Shown in pieces: positions 23,846 to 36,490 of a DNA stretch of 64,000 nucleotides. Position numbers and translations under genes: made by a program. The stretch is taken from NCBI RefSeq assembly GCF_007655135.1, contig NC_045134.1, positions 20,112,568 to 20,176,567 on the forward strand, in the 5' to 3' direction. The notes under the pieces are model-generated. The model made no database searches and was not told where the DNA came from. It saw only the letters and a list, made by a program, of their open reading frames with translations. The stretch's first letter is position 1. Each line of letters starts with the position of its first letter. Source of the stretch: Punica granatum. Lineage: Eukaryota; Streptophyta; Magnoliopsida; Myrtales; Lythraceae.

Positions 23846-23928
23846 CGAAAATCCGCGAGGCCACTTTTGGGTTATATTCGGCCTTCCTTCATCGGCAGCG
23901 CCGACTGTGAGTGTGGAGAGAGAAGAAA

Positions 23929-26253
23929 ATGTTACGGATGCTCCGACGCTACACTCGCCCCGCCGTCTCCGCGGCCGCCCGCCCCTTCTCGGCCGCGCCA
24001 GCGGCGGATGGGGTGGCCTCTACCTCTGCCGCCCCTTCCACCGGCGCAACCGCAGAGAGTTTGTCCGCCAAAAACGCAGTGGCGGGAACACTCTCGGGAA
24101 GCAGCTCCTGAGCCTGGTGTACGCGAAGCGCAGCGCCATCGTCACTATCCGGCAGTGGAAGGAGAAAGGGAACCAGGTGCGGAAGTACGAGCTCAACCGA
24201 ATCGTTAGGGAGCTCCGCAAACTCAGGCGCTACAAGCACGCCCTCGAGGTCAGTTCCCTCTGGCTTTCCAAGCTTTGCCGATGCTGCGAATTGCAATGTC
24301 CTGCACTAACTGCCGATGGATTCAATGTCCTGACTTGTGATTGTGCGTAGAGGCAAATCATAGCTCCTATGAATTGAACTCTAGTTTGGCAGCTGCTATG
24401 ATATACTAGGTATAGATTTTGAATCATTGTATCGTGCTTTGTCGATTCAGTTTCTTGCTCCTGACCAGAGGATTGAGATTTTGGAGTGTATTTGAGTTAC
24501 TCGAGTACTAGCCTAATACTGTTTATGTCGGTTTTTCATTGATGATGTTTAAAATTTGAAATTTTCATCCACTTTGGTTGTGTTCATTGATTTGAGGTGT
24601 GCTTGGTCCTTTTAATTTCATCTAGGCGAAGCCTGGAGATAAAATTCGTGAAATTACTATAGCGATGCAATGAAATGTAATGCAATTTCCATTTAAAAGG
24701 CTCGTGCTTTCATGTATGGTTCTATTTGGAAGTGTTCTCCATTTCTTCATGAAATGCATGGCATTTCATTTTCATCGTCTTCTGCAAGTGAAGCAAACAC
24801 GATGTTGAAACTTCTTCAACAAGAATAGTATGAGCTGTATAAGATTCGAGGGTTCATATGTTGCCACCAACTTGGCTTGGAAATTATTTCTTTTAGATGG
24901 GGGCCTTAAGCTCTTGCTGCATTCGGCCCTCGGCTTCTGCATTCTGCAGATAATTAACAAAATGTTTTATAATCGTTGCATGTCTGCTTTCTGCAGATAT
25001 GTGAATGGATGACTTTAGAACAAGATATCAAGTTGTTACCTGGTGATTACGCTGTCCACTTGGACTTAATCGCGAAAGTCCGAGGTTTAAACAGCGCAGA
25101 GAAGTTCTTTGAAGATATGCCTGCTGAAATGAGAGGCCAACTGACCTGCTCAGCACTTCTCCACTGTTATGCCCAGAACAAACTCTCTGAAAAGGCGGAG
25201 GCTTTGGTGGAGAAAATGAAAGAATGCGATATGCTGAAGGATCCTCTTCCCTTCAACCACATGCTCTCGTTGTACATTGCTTGTGGGCAACTCGAGAAGG
25301 TTCCTAGTGCAATTGAAGAGCTTAAGAAGAACACCAAACCTGATGCTGTCACTTACAATCTTTGGCTAACGGTTTGCAGCACGAACAATGATGTTGAGAC
25401 TGCGGAAAAGGTCTTCCTCGAGCTGAAGAAGGCGAGAGTAATTCCCGACTGGGTAACATACAGCATTCTAACCAACCTGTACGTAAAAAAGGGACTGTCC
25501 GAGAAGGCAGGTACAACTTTAAAGGAGATGGAGAAGAGGATTTCACGCAAAACTCGAGTTGCTTACTCTTCTCTTATCAGCTTGTACACAAACATGGGAG
25601 ATAAGGATGGGGCCCGTCGGATATGGAGGAAGATGAAATCATGCTTCAGGAAAATGAATGATGCTGAATATACTTGCATGATATCTTCGCTCGTGAAACT
25701 TGGGGAGATTGAAGAAGCTGAGAAGTTTTATACTGAGTGGGAGTCAGGTTCTAATACTGGCGACCCTCGGGTTGCTAACTTACTTATCGCTGCTTACATA
25801 AACAATAACCAAATTGAGAAAGCAGAGACCTTTTGTGATCGGGCCATTCAGAAGGGTGTCGATCCATGTTACACTACTTGGGAGCTCTTTACATGGGGCA
25901 GTCTAAAAGGTGATCATATGGATAAAGCTTTGGAGTATCTGAAAAAGGCCATTGCAAGTGTTAAAGAGTGGAAATTCGACAAGAAATTAATTGGAAAAAT
26001 GCTGGAGAAATTTGAGGAGCAAGGTAATGTAGAGGGCGTGGAGGAATTGTTGGCTGTGATCAGGAAAGCCGGGAAGTTGAATGCTGAGGTCTATAATGCG
26101 CTTCTCAGAACCTATGCCAAAGCAGGTAAAATGCCACTCATCATCGCTGAGCGGATGGAGAAAGATGGAGTGCACTTGAATGAAGAGACCCATGAGCTTA
26201 TAAAGAAGACGAGCAATATGTGTGTGAGCGAAGCTTCATGCAGATTTTCTTAA
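23929..26253 (+). CDS. P-class pentatricopeptide repeat protein, At4g02820-like, mitochondrial, with one frameshift
   Basis: Exons are 23929-24248 and 24997-26253. Exon 1 starts MLRMLRRYTRPAVSAAARPF, an Arg/Ala-rich mitochondrial targeting sequence. It then shifts frame near 24081-24086 (GGCGGGAACAC) into TLGKQLLSLVYAKRSAIVTI, KYELNRIVRELRKLRRYKHA and, across the intron, LEICEWM. Exon 2 is a run of PPR motifs (SALLHCYAQNKLSEKAEAL, VTYNLWLTVCSTNNDVETAE, VTYSILTNLYVKKGLSEKAG). It keeps the family tail TYAKAGKMPLIIAERMEKDG. With one G restored to the GGG run the protein would be 525 aa, near the usual length of this subgroup. PPR proteins bind organellar RNA; this one has no DYW or E domain. The frameshift may be an assembly error. 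Confidence 0.9.
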
Positions 26254-27578
26254 ATCAGGATAAGGCTTAATCATGAGACGAGTGAATGACCAATCGCTAG
26301 ATGGTCCTTGTAGAATCTTTGAACACTCTGCTTCACTAGTGATTTTCACCTAGAAGCAGGAGTGATTCAGTGCATCTTTGCAACAATAGGCTTGCCGAAC
26401 TCATGCTAAGGAGGTAAGCACTTGCGATGTAAGTTCAACATAACAGGTTCAGCTTGAGAAAAAGGAATCCTTTGGCAGACTAGTTTATTGTCCTCTGCAC
26501 ACGGATATGTAACTTATGAGAATTAGGGATTGCATACAGTCGTTGTCACAGATAGAGCCTGTCATTGGTAGTTGGTGTTTGGAATGTAAGCTTTTATCCT
26601 GTATTCAAGTTTTGAACTGCATGACGGAGACCTTACATAGCCAGTCATTTACAGCATGTGTTGACACAACTTTAGTTCCGGAAACAAGTAATGCTTTCTA
26701 TCTTTCGTATCGATGCGTTGATGAAGTGATAAAGATTGTGTCATGAATATGAAATGGTTTGCAATTTCAGGGTCTTATTATATTCTTTAGCCGGGTAGCA
26801 GATTATCCATTCTGCGAGCATTAAATTTGCATGGAGGAATGAATGATAGTCTGAGGTATAGCATTTTCAATCTTGAAGAGCAGGTTGGTGATGTTACACG
26901 TATACAAGCTCAGTGCACTCAGCTTCTGCTTAAAATCATCGTGGTTGTATCTGTAACTGCCGTGTAAGTGATTCATGCAGGTCGATTACAGGCTTCGACA
27001 CTGTAATCGTCGATTCACAGCCAATCATGGGATTTAGATGGACCAGTGACTGTTCAAAACTCGAATCCCCAAGGTAGGAAAGACAGGTTATCCTTTTTCG
27101 ATCGGAACTCTAGCTGATGATGGCAGATGATGCATTTTATTTTATGATAGGTTTAAGTACTTGGAGATGTTGAAAAAGCATTTGCATATGTAAACATGGG
27201 AGAGCTCATTTATCTGCGGAGTTGGTCAAAGATGTTGGTGACTGCTGTGTGGTGGGACAGGTGAGGTTGGTTAAGAAAAAAAAACACCACAGCACATATA
27301 ATTTTATCTATCTGTATCTCTCTCATGTCATGCCCGTCTGTTTACTTGTGTACCGAACATAACAATTTGTGTGTCATCGTCTTATTCTTCTGTTATTTTA
27401 GCTGGTGACCGAATCACTTATGGCAACCTTCCGATCTAAATTATAGTTGGGAAAAATATGCACACGTGATCACATCGGCGAACTTTCATCAAACCGAATG
27501 CACGGATACAACCTATCTAAAAAGACAATAAAAAAAAAAAGGAGAGAGGAAAAGCGAACAGCGAGCTCGTTTGCTTAC

Positions 27579-27655
27579 TTGAATCTGTTAGATTCATCAT
27601 CGACTTTAAAGTCTTAATTGAATCTGTTAGATTCATCATCGACTTTGAAGTCTTA
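27579..27655. repeat. Two-copy 39-bp tandem repeat
   Basis: TTGAATCTGTTAGATTCATC.. is repeated with a 39-bp period and one mismatch (CTTTAAAGT versus CTTTGAAGT). Each unit also contains a small palindrome, GAATCTGTTAGATTC. Confidence 0.95.
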
Positions 27656-28609
27656 TCAGTGTAATCCATATTTGGACGAGTAAAAAAGCCATCCATGTTA
27701 AGTTTAGCACATTTTACTGGAATTATCTTTTAACATTCCCCACTGAAAATTAAATTTGAAATAGATCTCGATGCGAAGAGTGAGTTTCCTTATCATCTTC
27801 GCCAATCTGTTGATAGTACGTACAGCCTGATCAATAAATGATGCGTGCCAATGACCTTTCCTTTTCAGATTTTTTTTGGATAATTTGGAATATATATATA
27901 TATATATAATCAATTTCGGCGTGAAAATTAATTTAAACTAGTCTTCTCTCCCGCGCATTACTCGAGCCTTTCTTTTTATACATTTTAATTAATATTTAGT
28001 CAATATATTTTAGAAATATAATCAATAGTTTTTCAGTTAATACTTGTTAAATTATAATTATGAACTTACTACTAATGATGGAGAGCAAGTAACATGTGAG
28101 AAAATTAAGAATAAGTTTAAATTAGTATGGTAGATTATATAATAGGCCTTACTTCTTTTCTGTTATATTTTATGTATAATTATTTAATTATAAATTTATA
28201 ATAGTACTATCACACTTACCAGATAACATAATATTATATGTTATAGAAAAGATGTTTAGAGATTTTTAAATAGTTGTTTTGCAAACTCAAATTCATGAAT
28301 ATCTGTCCAAGAGAGGTAAAACCCACATGCATCATCACATTTAATCTTACTATTGACGAAAATATGAATAGATTATCCATAATGTGTTGAGGATTTATAA
28401 AGGCATAAATTTTGTATATGTTCTTATTAGTTTACTTCAAAGTATTTTAGTTTGTATATTTTTATTTTATTAAATTTCATCTGTTTATGTTTATGCATTT
28501 CTTATAATTAAAGACATTGTCACCGAAAAAATTGTGTTTTTGTCACAAAAAAATTATTACTTGAATTTCTACCAAAAAAAAAATTACTTGAATGATGACA
28601 TTCATTTCT

Positions 28610-28783
28610 TGCAACTAGGGACGGACTGAGGGGGCTGGGGCTAGCGGCCGCCTCCTAAAATTTTGACGTTATATAGAAAATGATAAAATGACAAAAAATT
28701 TCCATTTTTAATTAAATTACTTATATTTGCCCCCTAAAGGCTTGCCTCCCTTGACCAAAATCTTGGGTCCGTCCCTAGTTGCA
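28610..28783. mobile_element. 174-bp non-autonomous DNA transposon (hAT-like MITE)
   Basis: Perfect 17-bp terminal inverted repeats TGCAACTAGGGACGGAC (28610-28626) and GTCCGTCCCTAGTTGCA (28767-28783). The TAGGGACGGA core and the GGGGGCTGGGGCTAGCGG subterminal block resemble plant hAT-type MITEs. No direct target duplication is evident outside the repeats. Confidence 0.8.
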
Positions 28784-29251
28784 GGAGGCCGAACTAATAT
28801 GTAGAGAGAGATGGGTTGTGGAAATTTTAATAAGATTGTTTAATTTTCAATAGATTTGATAAAATTTTATGAGAATAAAAGAGACAATCAACCATGAAGC
28901 AATAATTCACCCAAGACGCTTATGTGACATGCTCTCATTAAACAAATGAAAGTCTCTCGTCACACGATGTTTAGAAATCTAAATTAAATACCTATAATAG
29001 ATGGATAGGCAAATGGAAATTGGAGAAGTATTGGAGCAGCCAGCAACGTAGTGGTGAGGGAATAACAAACCGAACCAAACAGAGAGGGAGGGGTTTACCG
29101 AACCCAACCCAATCGACGTCTCCACATTCCACGACATCGTACATATGTATGTCAAATACTTTTGAATTACGAGTCATAATCGGTTCTTGTCAATCGGGAC
29201 GGGTACGTGAATGATCCATAAACCCGGGGGGCGGGACCGATCGATCTCTTT

Positions 29252-29472
29252 GTATATAAAATGGGCCACCTAGTGAAATTTAGTTAAGATGCAGGTGACT
29301 AGAAGTTGGGAGCTTGAAAGGCTGTCTGTCGTCTCTTCTCCTCTCACCTTCTTTCCTCCCAATCACTCCATTTGGTAACGTTCCCAAAGAAACATAAGAA
29401 GATCAGTCCTCACGGCACAAGAGCCTTCTCTCTCTCTCTCTCTCTCTCGGCTCTCGCGCGGTGTCGTCTTCA
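29252..29472 (+). promoter_or_regulatory. TATA box and 5'UTR of the 224-aa protein gene
   Basis: TATATAAA at 29253-29260 lies about 210 bp before the ATG. The leader contains a CT tract (about 29430-29449). Confidence 0.65.
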
Positions 29473-32400
29473 ATGGCGGAACCAGTTGTTATGGCCGGAG
29501 GCTTTCAAGAGGCCGGGATGAGGCCGTGGCCAGCTCCTCTTGATCATCATCTTGTGCTTTCTGATGAAGCATGCGAAGCAAACAAGGTCTCTCTCCAATC
29601 AGTCTGTCTCTCTAGGGGCACTGCCATTCCCGTTATTGAAAACCATAACCAAAACCTCTTAATTCTAGACGAGAGTTAGATGATTGAATTATATGTACTT
29701 TTTATTATTTAATAATAATCTTGGTTTTATTCTTGCTCTTTTTTCAGGAATGGATTAGTCGGGGTGGGCAAAAACAAAACCATTACGACGACCATTACCG
29801 TCACAATCTACATCGCCATCGTCCTCGATTTCGGGCTGAGCCGCCTTCGCCACCGCTGGTATGTTGGAGTAGTTAACCGCTTTGGTTCTTAGTTGCATCG
29901 ATGACCGATTTAGTCCTCGATTTCGAAATAATTGGTTGAATTTATATATTTTTTTTCTCCAATTCGAAGAGTAACAGTGCCAAATGTCGTGAGTGTAATT
30001 TTTCTATGCATGGCATATTAACCTCACGAGTTGATTAATTTCCTCATCAATTTTAGGAATTGATTACTTTTATATTGGCACATTCTTTTGGAATGGCCGG
30101 ATATTTTTCTAATCATCAAATTAATTAATGCCAATTTAATTTGCATGGCGTTGAGTAAATGGATTTGATGCAATGACAAAAGTAGCATACTGAAAATGAT
30201 GATGGTTCAATCCTCATTAATGAGACTTTTGTACTCTTTTATTTTTATTTAATTATTCTTTATACAAGGCCGTACATCTCTCTTATAACTTAAAAAGAAA
30301 CTTTCCATATCCTTTTTTCTTTTATTGGGTAAAGTATGCCTCGCAAATAACTGAAGATTTATGGCAGTCTCGATGATTATTGCAAAAAAGCATGGGCAAC
30401 CGATCGAATTGAAATTATTCTCAAGTATCATTTCCCTAAGTATAAGTAAGCAGATCTTCTCTTGCCTAAACCTGACGACTCAAACATGTACGCATGCAGT
30501 CGTCCTGTAGTACTTGCACGTCCAGCTGGGTCACTTGATCCGATTGTGATCGATGCGACCGGTTGTCGATTGTAATAACATTTATGTATATACCTTTTTG
30601 GGCATGCAGCAGAAATCAAGCTCATCATCAAGGGCTCGTCAGCATCAACAAAGGCAGAAAATACAGTCTAATATTGATCGGGCGGCTTACGGAGGAGGGC
30701 AAGGAATGCAAGCATTCTTCCTTAATTCATGCCCAAGATCATCAAGTGGGACCGGCGTCTTTCTTCCTCAAAGGCTTGACACTGACAATAATAATTCCGA
30801 TTCTTTGAACAGGAAACCTGGTAATATATATATATATTATATATATATATATATATATATTTCTTGTTCATTTTATTTTATTATAGGGAGTCAATATATA
30901 TATATATATATGCGTCTCGACACCATTTTTTTTGAAAAATTCAGATTGTGGTTGATTGTATTTTCGACTAATCGGGGAATCTGATTCTGTTCGAGATATT
31001 CGTGTAATTGGCATGTATATCATGAGCTGTCTGTGTGTTGATCTTTAAGAACTAAAAAGTTTTCTTATTGCGGAAAATGTTTCAAGTTTTTCCAAAAACA
31101 AAAGAACATTACAAAAAAATTAAATAATTTCTCGATTCTACTCAACGCGTGGACCTGTATATATACCTATCTAGCTTGCATCTTCAAGTTAGCCGATTAT
31201 CCATTTTTTTCTCTAACAAACCAAGAATGTCAATTTGCTTTGTGGAAGCAGTAATCGCAATTTAGCATCGTGAAATCGTTTATTTACATAAGTAATTGGG
31301 TACACGTTTAAACGTGTATGTATGTCTTTAATAAAAATATCTTAAATATCGCGTGTTATGCTCATGTGCATTTTCTCTTTTAGTGTGAACTTAGCATACA
31401 TGTGCAGAGCAATAGACTTGTATCTCAATTAAAGTGTGAGCAGTCCCTTAAAATAAGTTATCTTAGTATGGCTCATTTTCAGTGAAGACTACATAGATTT
31501 GCTTAATAAATTATACATTGATTTGGCAGCCTGTGCACCGGTCCTCCTCCCGACCCGAGTCGTTCAAGCCCTTAATCTTAACGTGCATGCACTTGGCCTC
31601 CAAATTTCACCAAGGCAAGGTACATCGTTTTGTAATTATACTAGAGAAAGAAATATTTCGATTTTGACCAAAATTAACTATATTGATATATAGGGAAAGT
31701 TATACATTTGGTCTTCTAGATTTGAATGCTTTTATATTTTAGTCCCTTTTTTATTGTTTTGATATTTTACCTTTGAATACTTTTATGTTTTAATATTTTT
31801 CCTTTTTTTTTTCATTTTAATCCAATACCTTTAAAAACTTATCTATTTTCGTGCTTTTAGCAATTTTTTTATTAGAAAAGATTTTAGCTTTGATCCTTAA
31901 CCTTTTAAAATTATTCTTTTATCTTAATTCTTTTTTGTTTAATTTTTTTCTTAATATTAAACATTTTTTTCCTTATATTTCTACCTCTCAAATTCTCATA
32001 AAAATACCCACACGATATTTTGAAATTTGTAAAAAAATTATTATTTGAAATCCAGAAATAAAACGAAATATATCAAAATATATATTGCAAGGGAGGACGG
32101 TAAGAGAGGGAGAGAGGCGACAGTAGCCGGTAGGAGACGAAGTCACAGTACCACCCTAGGGTAGGTTTCCTTACACCTACACCTCCATCCACGATTAGAC
32201 TCGCAACATCATTCCCTGCATCAAGGTACCATGTCCTTGCATAGTGTGTCACTACCAAGTTCATAAGTGTGGTTTGTGGTTATTGAACCACAGTCGCCTT
32301 CTTTTTTTTTGTTTGTATTTTTCCATTTTTTTACTCGCAAATTTGAAGTACTAATTCTCTTAATACAAATTGCCATTACCTCTACTAAGATCGCCTACGA

Positions 32401-33416
32401 CCTAAACGCTCATTCCTGCTCATTCTCTCGACTAGGTTCACGGTTTTTGTTTTATTATTTTGATATATTTTGTTTTATTTTTAAAATTAAAATAATAATT
32501 TTTTAAAATTTAAAAATGCCATGTGGGCATTTTATGAGAATTCTAGGGGTAGAAATATAAGAAACAAAACTTTTAATATTAAGATAAATTGAACAAAATA
32601 AAAAGTTTAGGATGAAAAATAACTTTAAGAAGTTAAGGACCAAAGTTAAAATATTCTCTAATAAAAAATCTGATAAGAGGATGAAAATAGAAAAATAATC
32701 AAAGGTATTGGATGAAAATGAATCAAGAAAAGGAAAAATGGCTGAAATAGAAAAGTAATTAAAGGTATGGCATTTAAATGATAAAAAAATAGGAAAATGA
32801 CGAAATTAGAAAAACATTCAAACCCAAAGGACCAAATGTATACTTTTCTAATATATATAATTGAACAAGCTCTTTTTTTTTTGTGAACAAAATCGCATCG
32901 TTTCGATTTGTTTCACACATATATAATTGTATTATCATTTTATTTCCTTGTTTTCCGATGTCTTAATGGCCCATAAAACTATATGAAAAATTTCATTGTC
33001 CTCCGATAGATATTAATAGAATTACAAACATAATGTTTTGATTAAAAAGATATACACTATACAAATAATATATATATATATATATAGATACCTATATGGT
33101 AGCTCATCAATAATTCTTATTTTTCTAGAACTTAATTGGATGTAGTCGTGAAAATAAAATCTTTCCATGTTATTATTTCAAGGGAATTACGGGTGTTGTC
33201 AGCTTATTGAGTGAATTTAATCTGGTCGAAACGTGAAATTGACCCTCCACCTATGTAATTATTTCAGATTCAAAAGATTACAAAGGGATATCTGGAGAGA
33301 AAAATTCAGGGAAAAAGAAAAACAATGTTATCGGAAAGGATACAACTCAATGCTGCGTCGTTTCAGAGAATAGAAGTTCTCCCCACATCTTTCTTCCCAA
33401 GGAGTGGACATACTAG
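29473..33416 (+). CDS. Plant-specific conserved protein of unknown function (224 aa)
   Basis: Five exons with matching phases: 29473-29586, 29748-29858, 30610-30820, 31530-31619 and 33268-33416, totalling 675 nt. The start ATG at 29473 gives MAEPVVMAGGFQEAGMRPWP. The middle is His/Gln/Ser-rich and looks disordered. It ends with the conserved blocks GTGVFLPQR, CAPVLLPTRVVQALNLNVHA and, at the C-terminus, SSPHIFLPKEWTY. I recall these blocks from uncharacterised plant proteins. No enzyme motif, signal peptide or membrane span is visible, so no function is proposed. Intron 4 (31620-33267) hosts a 1.2-kb foldback element. Intron 3 has long (TA)n tracts. All junctions are intact. Confidence 0.85.
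30824..30912. repeat. (TA)n microsatellites in intron 3
   Basis: Two TA runs (30824-30860 and 30893-30911) directly follow the exon-3 splice donor. Confidence 0.9.
31690..32855. mobile_element. Foldback element with ~300-bp inverted arms, in intron 4
   Basis: The ends read TATACATTTGGTC (near 31698) and GACCAAATGTATAC (complementary, near 32830). Inward, TTTTAGCTTTGATCCTTAACC (31883) pairs with GTTAAGGACCAAAGTTAAAA (about 32633-32652), and AAATTCTCATAAAA (31990) pairs with TTTTATGAGAATT (32530). The centre (32090-32440) is GC-richer and non-coding. No transposase was seen. Confidence 0.85.
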
Positions 33417-34097
33417 CAGCAGCTCCATGCAAAAATGCAGAGACAGTCCATGAAACAGCTGAAAAATTATTTTCATATTAACAATAATAAATTTAATTAT
33501 TATTGTTCATGTGCTATTGATCCTTGTAATGATAATAATAATTGGCACTACAAATGTCTTTCTTTCTTAATTCTGTAACATGTTCCATGTGATCCATCAT
33601 TGTTTTCTTCCTTAATATGTGCAGTTTCACCCCATTTTGTTCTCGATTTCTTCCCTCCTTGTACTCTTTTCCTCTCCGATCTCTATCATGTATATTCTCC
33701 ATGAGTTGGTCGCATTGTTCACCCAGTTTAGATCGTTTTTGGTGCTACTATCAGTACGTGCTGGTCAAACTGTATCCCGTGAACACCCCGCGAGCTAAGA
33801 TGGTTGGTGTTACTGATTCCGATTGCTCATGGGAGCGTTCCTGATCACACCATATACTATTGGTCGAATACTTACGGTGACTTTTCTGAGCCCTTTTTGT
33901 CTTGTACTCTTTGCCGTATAGATTAATTGGTTTTTAATTGCCCACCTGAGCACTAATTTGATGTTCATAACCGAACTTTTGTGAGTATATTCTCATCGAT
34001 TCAATGTCCTGCTGCTCTCTACTCACCTCTTATGCCTCTTGAACATGTTCAATATTTTTAACAAGCCTTCCCAACTATTACGCACACAAAATTTTTC

Positions 34098-34530
34098 AAC
34101 TATGTGCTGTATGAAGAACTTGATGCTGAGGATGTGGAGCGCACATGTGACGTGTGACGTGTATAGGGAATGTTAACCTTCTTCCCCACGAGAAGTTCTC
34201 ATTTGCGAAGATATGGCTCTTAGCTGCCCAGTTTGAATTAAGGCAGCTTAATGTTGAGGGTGCACGGCAAATCTTAGGTATGCAATTGGAAAGGGCTCTC
34301 GAAGACAGATTTTTAAGAGGTACATCAAGATAGAGCTCTAACTCGACAATATAAATCGTTACCGAAAGCTATACGAGAAATATTTGGAGTGGTCGCCTGA
34401 GAATTGCCATGCATGGAGTAAGTATGCCGATTTATTAGAAAGCTCACTATGCGAAATTGAACGAGCTCGAGCCATCTTCGAGCTTTCCATCGTACAGCCA
34501 GCACTAGAAGCGCCATAACTTCTTTGGAAG
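34098..34530 (+). pseudogene. Crooked-neck-like splicing factor (CRNKL1/Clf1) fragment
   Basis: The plus strand shows NYVLYEELDAEDVERTCDV, then (shifted) VYREC, LLPHEKFSFAKIWLLAAQFE, RKLYEKYLEWSPENCHAWSK and RARAIFELSIVQPAL. These are HAT (half-a-TPR) repeats of the spliceosomal crooked-neck protein. There is a short duplication (GACGTGTGACGTG), two in-frame stops, frameshifts and no introns over ~430 bp. This suggests a piece of a processed copy or a sequence captured by neighbouring retroelements. Confidence 0.85.
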
Positions 34531-34599
34531 GTATGCTTCGAACCCCATCCAAGGAGCGCAAGAGATCAAATGCTGAATATGGGAAGTCTTCTCAAGTAG

Positions 34600-36490
34600 C
34601 TTTCAACCAAATGGAATGTCGGAGGAAGATAACTTCTGTGAGGTCCTCACTTGTGGGGAATCAGTTTTCAAAGATAGCTTTATTTCTTGCAAGCCAATTA
34701 GTATGTAGAAAAGTAAGTTCAAGCACTTCCTCTGCAACGAGACTCGACCATTGCTGGAATAAATCATTAAGAGAAGCTGGCGTACACCAATAGAAACCCC
34801 ACCAGGACAAAATAAAATTCCGAAGGCTCCAGGAAAGATTACCGAATAAGAATAAGTGATCAACATCCTCCGGAGCCACCTTACAAAAGATACAAGCTAA
34901 TTGATTTGACGAGAAAATACCTCTTATCAATTAATTCACCTTCGTATTGACTTTATCTTGGATGATCAGACAAGAAAAGAATACTACTTTTGGAAGAGCT
35001 AATCCTTGCCACGTGATTGAGAAGGAAATGTTCGAGGAGAGTGCTCAAGATGAACCCAATAAACAATGAAGAGATTTCACTGAGAAGGAACCATCTGTAG
35101 TATGTTTCCTAATGATCTTATCACAAGAGCCCCTAATTAATGTGCAACAAGAAAGCAACACAAGAAGCTGGTTACTTAGAAGATCTTCCTCCCAGCTGAA
35201 AGAGGACTTCTCCAATGAAAGCACCAACACCATTTATCATTTTTTTTTTATTTGTAGCCATAGAAAACAATTGAGGGAAGCTGGTATAGAGGGGTACCAC
35301 TGATCTAGGAATCCACCAAAAGTTAGTAAGAGTACCATCACCAACAAATATGAACATATTGCGGAGCAAAATGTCTTTAAGCAGAGCATCATGCAAACAA
35401 GACTTAGATGTGGAGTACAAGTGCTATCAGACCAGTTTAAGGATATGTTAGTGATCCCCTTTGGTGATGAAAGATTACGGATGACACAAAGGATTCGTTT
35501 CCACGATGAGTTACTCTCAGAATTGAATCTCCAAATCCATTTGGAGAGCAAGCCTTCGTTTTTATTATCAATAGAGCTAACATTGCTCCACCTAATTCCT
35601 TTAGAAGCTGAATGTTGTCCAACCTAATCAAGCTCATCTTCTTTTCATCAGCGTAACCTCTCCAGAGGAAATGCCTAAAGATTTTGTCTAGCCTTTTGGT
35701 GACTGTAAGCACCCAATTTTGGCTTAGACTTGGTCTCTAATAGAAGTAAGCTCCGGGCACATTATCAGTCATGGAGTGGACTCAAACCAAAGAGCTTGCA
35801 AAGGGATAAAACTTAGAAGACAGTTTTCCAGACACAAAAGATAAGTCCTTGAGTGCTATCATCGGGCAATTCTTTATATAAGGTGCCATTTTTAAAATAA
35901 TACGTTGGTACTAGCACCATCATCAACAGACATGAATATATTGGAGAGCAAAATGTCTTTAAGTAGAACATCATTTAAACAAGACTTAGATATCGAGTAC
36001 AAAATGTTGCTGGACCAGTTTAAGGACATGTTAGGAATCCAAATTGATGATGAAAGATTATGGCTGACACAAATGACTCGTTTCCATAATGAGTTGTTCT
36101 CCGAACCGAATCTCCAAATCCATTTGGAGCAGAAAATTTTCGTTTTTATTATCAATAGACCCTAACCCTACTCCGCCTAATTCCTTTGGAAGCCGAATGT
36201 TGTCCAACCTAATCAAGCTCATCTTCTTTTTATCAACGCAACCTCTCTAGAGAAAATGCCTAAAAATTTTCTCTAGCCTTTTGGTGATAGTTAGCATCCC
36301 ATTTTGGCCCATACTCGGTCTCTAATAGAAGTAAGATTCGGGTACATCATCAGTCATGGAGGAGACTCAAACCGATCAACTTGCAAGGGATAAAACTAAG
36401 AAGACCGTTTTCAAGACACGTAAGATAAGTTCTCGGGTGCTATCCTCAAACAATTCTTTATTTACTGTGCCACTTTCAAATTAATCGGGT
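34600..36490 (-). mobile_element. LINE remnant: C-terminal end of ORF2 (zf-RVT region)
   Basis: Minus-strand frames read FRHFLWRG, KACSPNGFGDSILR and FVGDGTLTNFWW, then CIFCKVAPEDVDHLF followed by LSWSLRNFILSWWGFYWC. The last is the reverse-transcriptase-associated zinc-binding domain of plant L1-type LINEs. Many stops and frameshifts are present. The polymerase core itself is absent here. Confidence 0.8.
35333..36490. repeat. Tandem duplication of ~570 bp inside the LINE remnant
   Basis: 35333-35905 is repeated at about 35926-36490, with roughly 10-15 percent visible differences. Paired blocks include AGCAAAATGTCTTTAAG, CAGTTTAAGGA.ATGTTAG, CTCCAAATCCATTTGGAG, GTTGTCCAACCTAATCAAGC and GGTCTCTAATAGAAGTAAG. 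Confidence 0.9.

Larger units (their letters stand above)
26254..29250. other. 3'UTR of the PPR gene and intergenic DNA
   Basis: No further gene was recognised. The distal part (27900-28600) is AT-rich. It contains the tandem repeat at 27579-27655 and the small hAT-like MITE at 28610-28783, listed separately. Confidence 0.5.

Noticed and set aside
23691..24350. 219-codon plus-strand frame starting in the hexanucleotide repeat
   Set aside because: Its first ~130 codons are repeat translation (DPDPDP) and out-of-frame DNA. Only the end belongs to the PPR protein, whose real start is at 23929 in another frame.
27579..27655. Possible CRISPR-like or attachment-site repeat
   Set aside because: Only two contiguous copies with no spacers, in a plant nuclear context. 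It is a simple tandem duplication.
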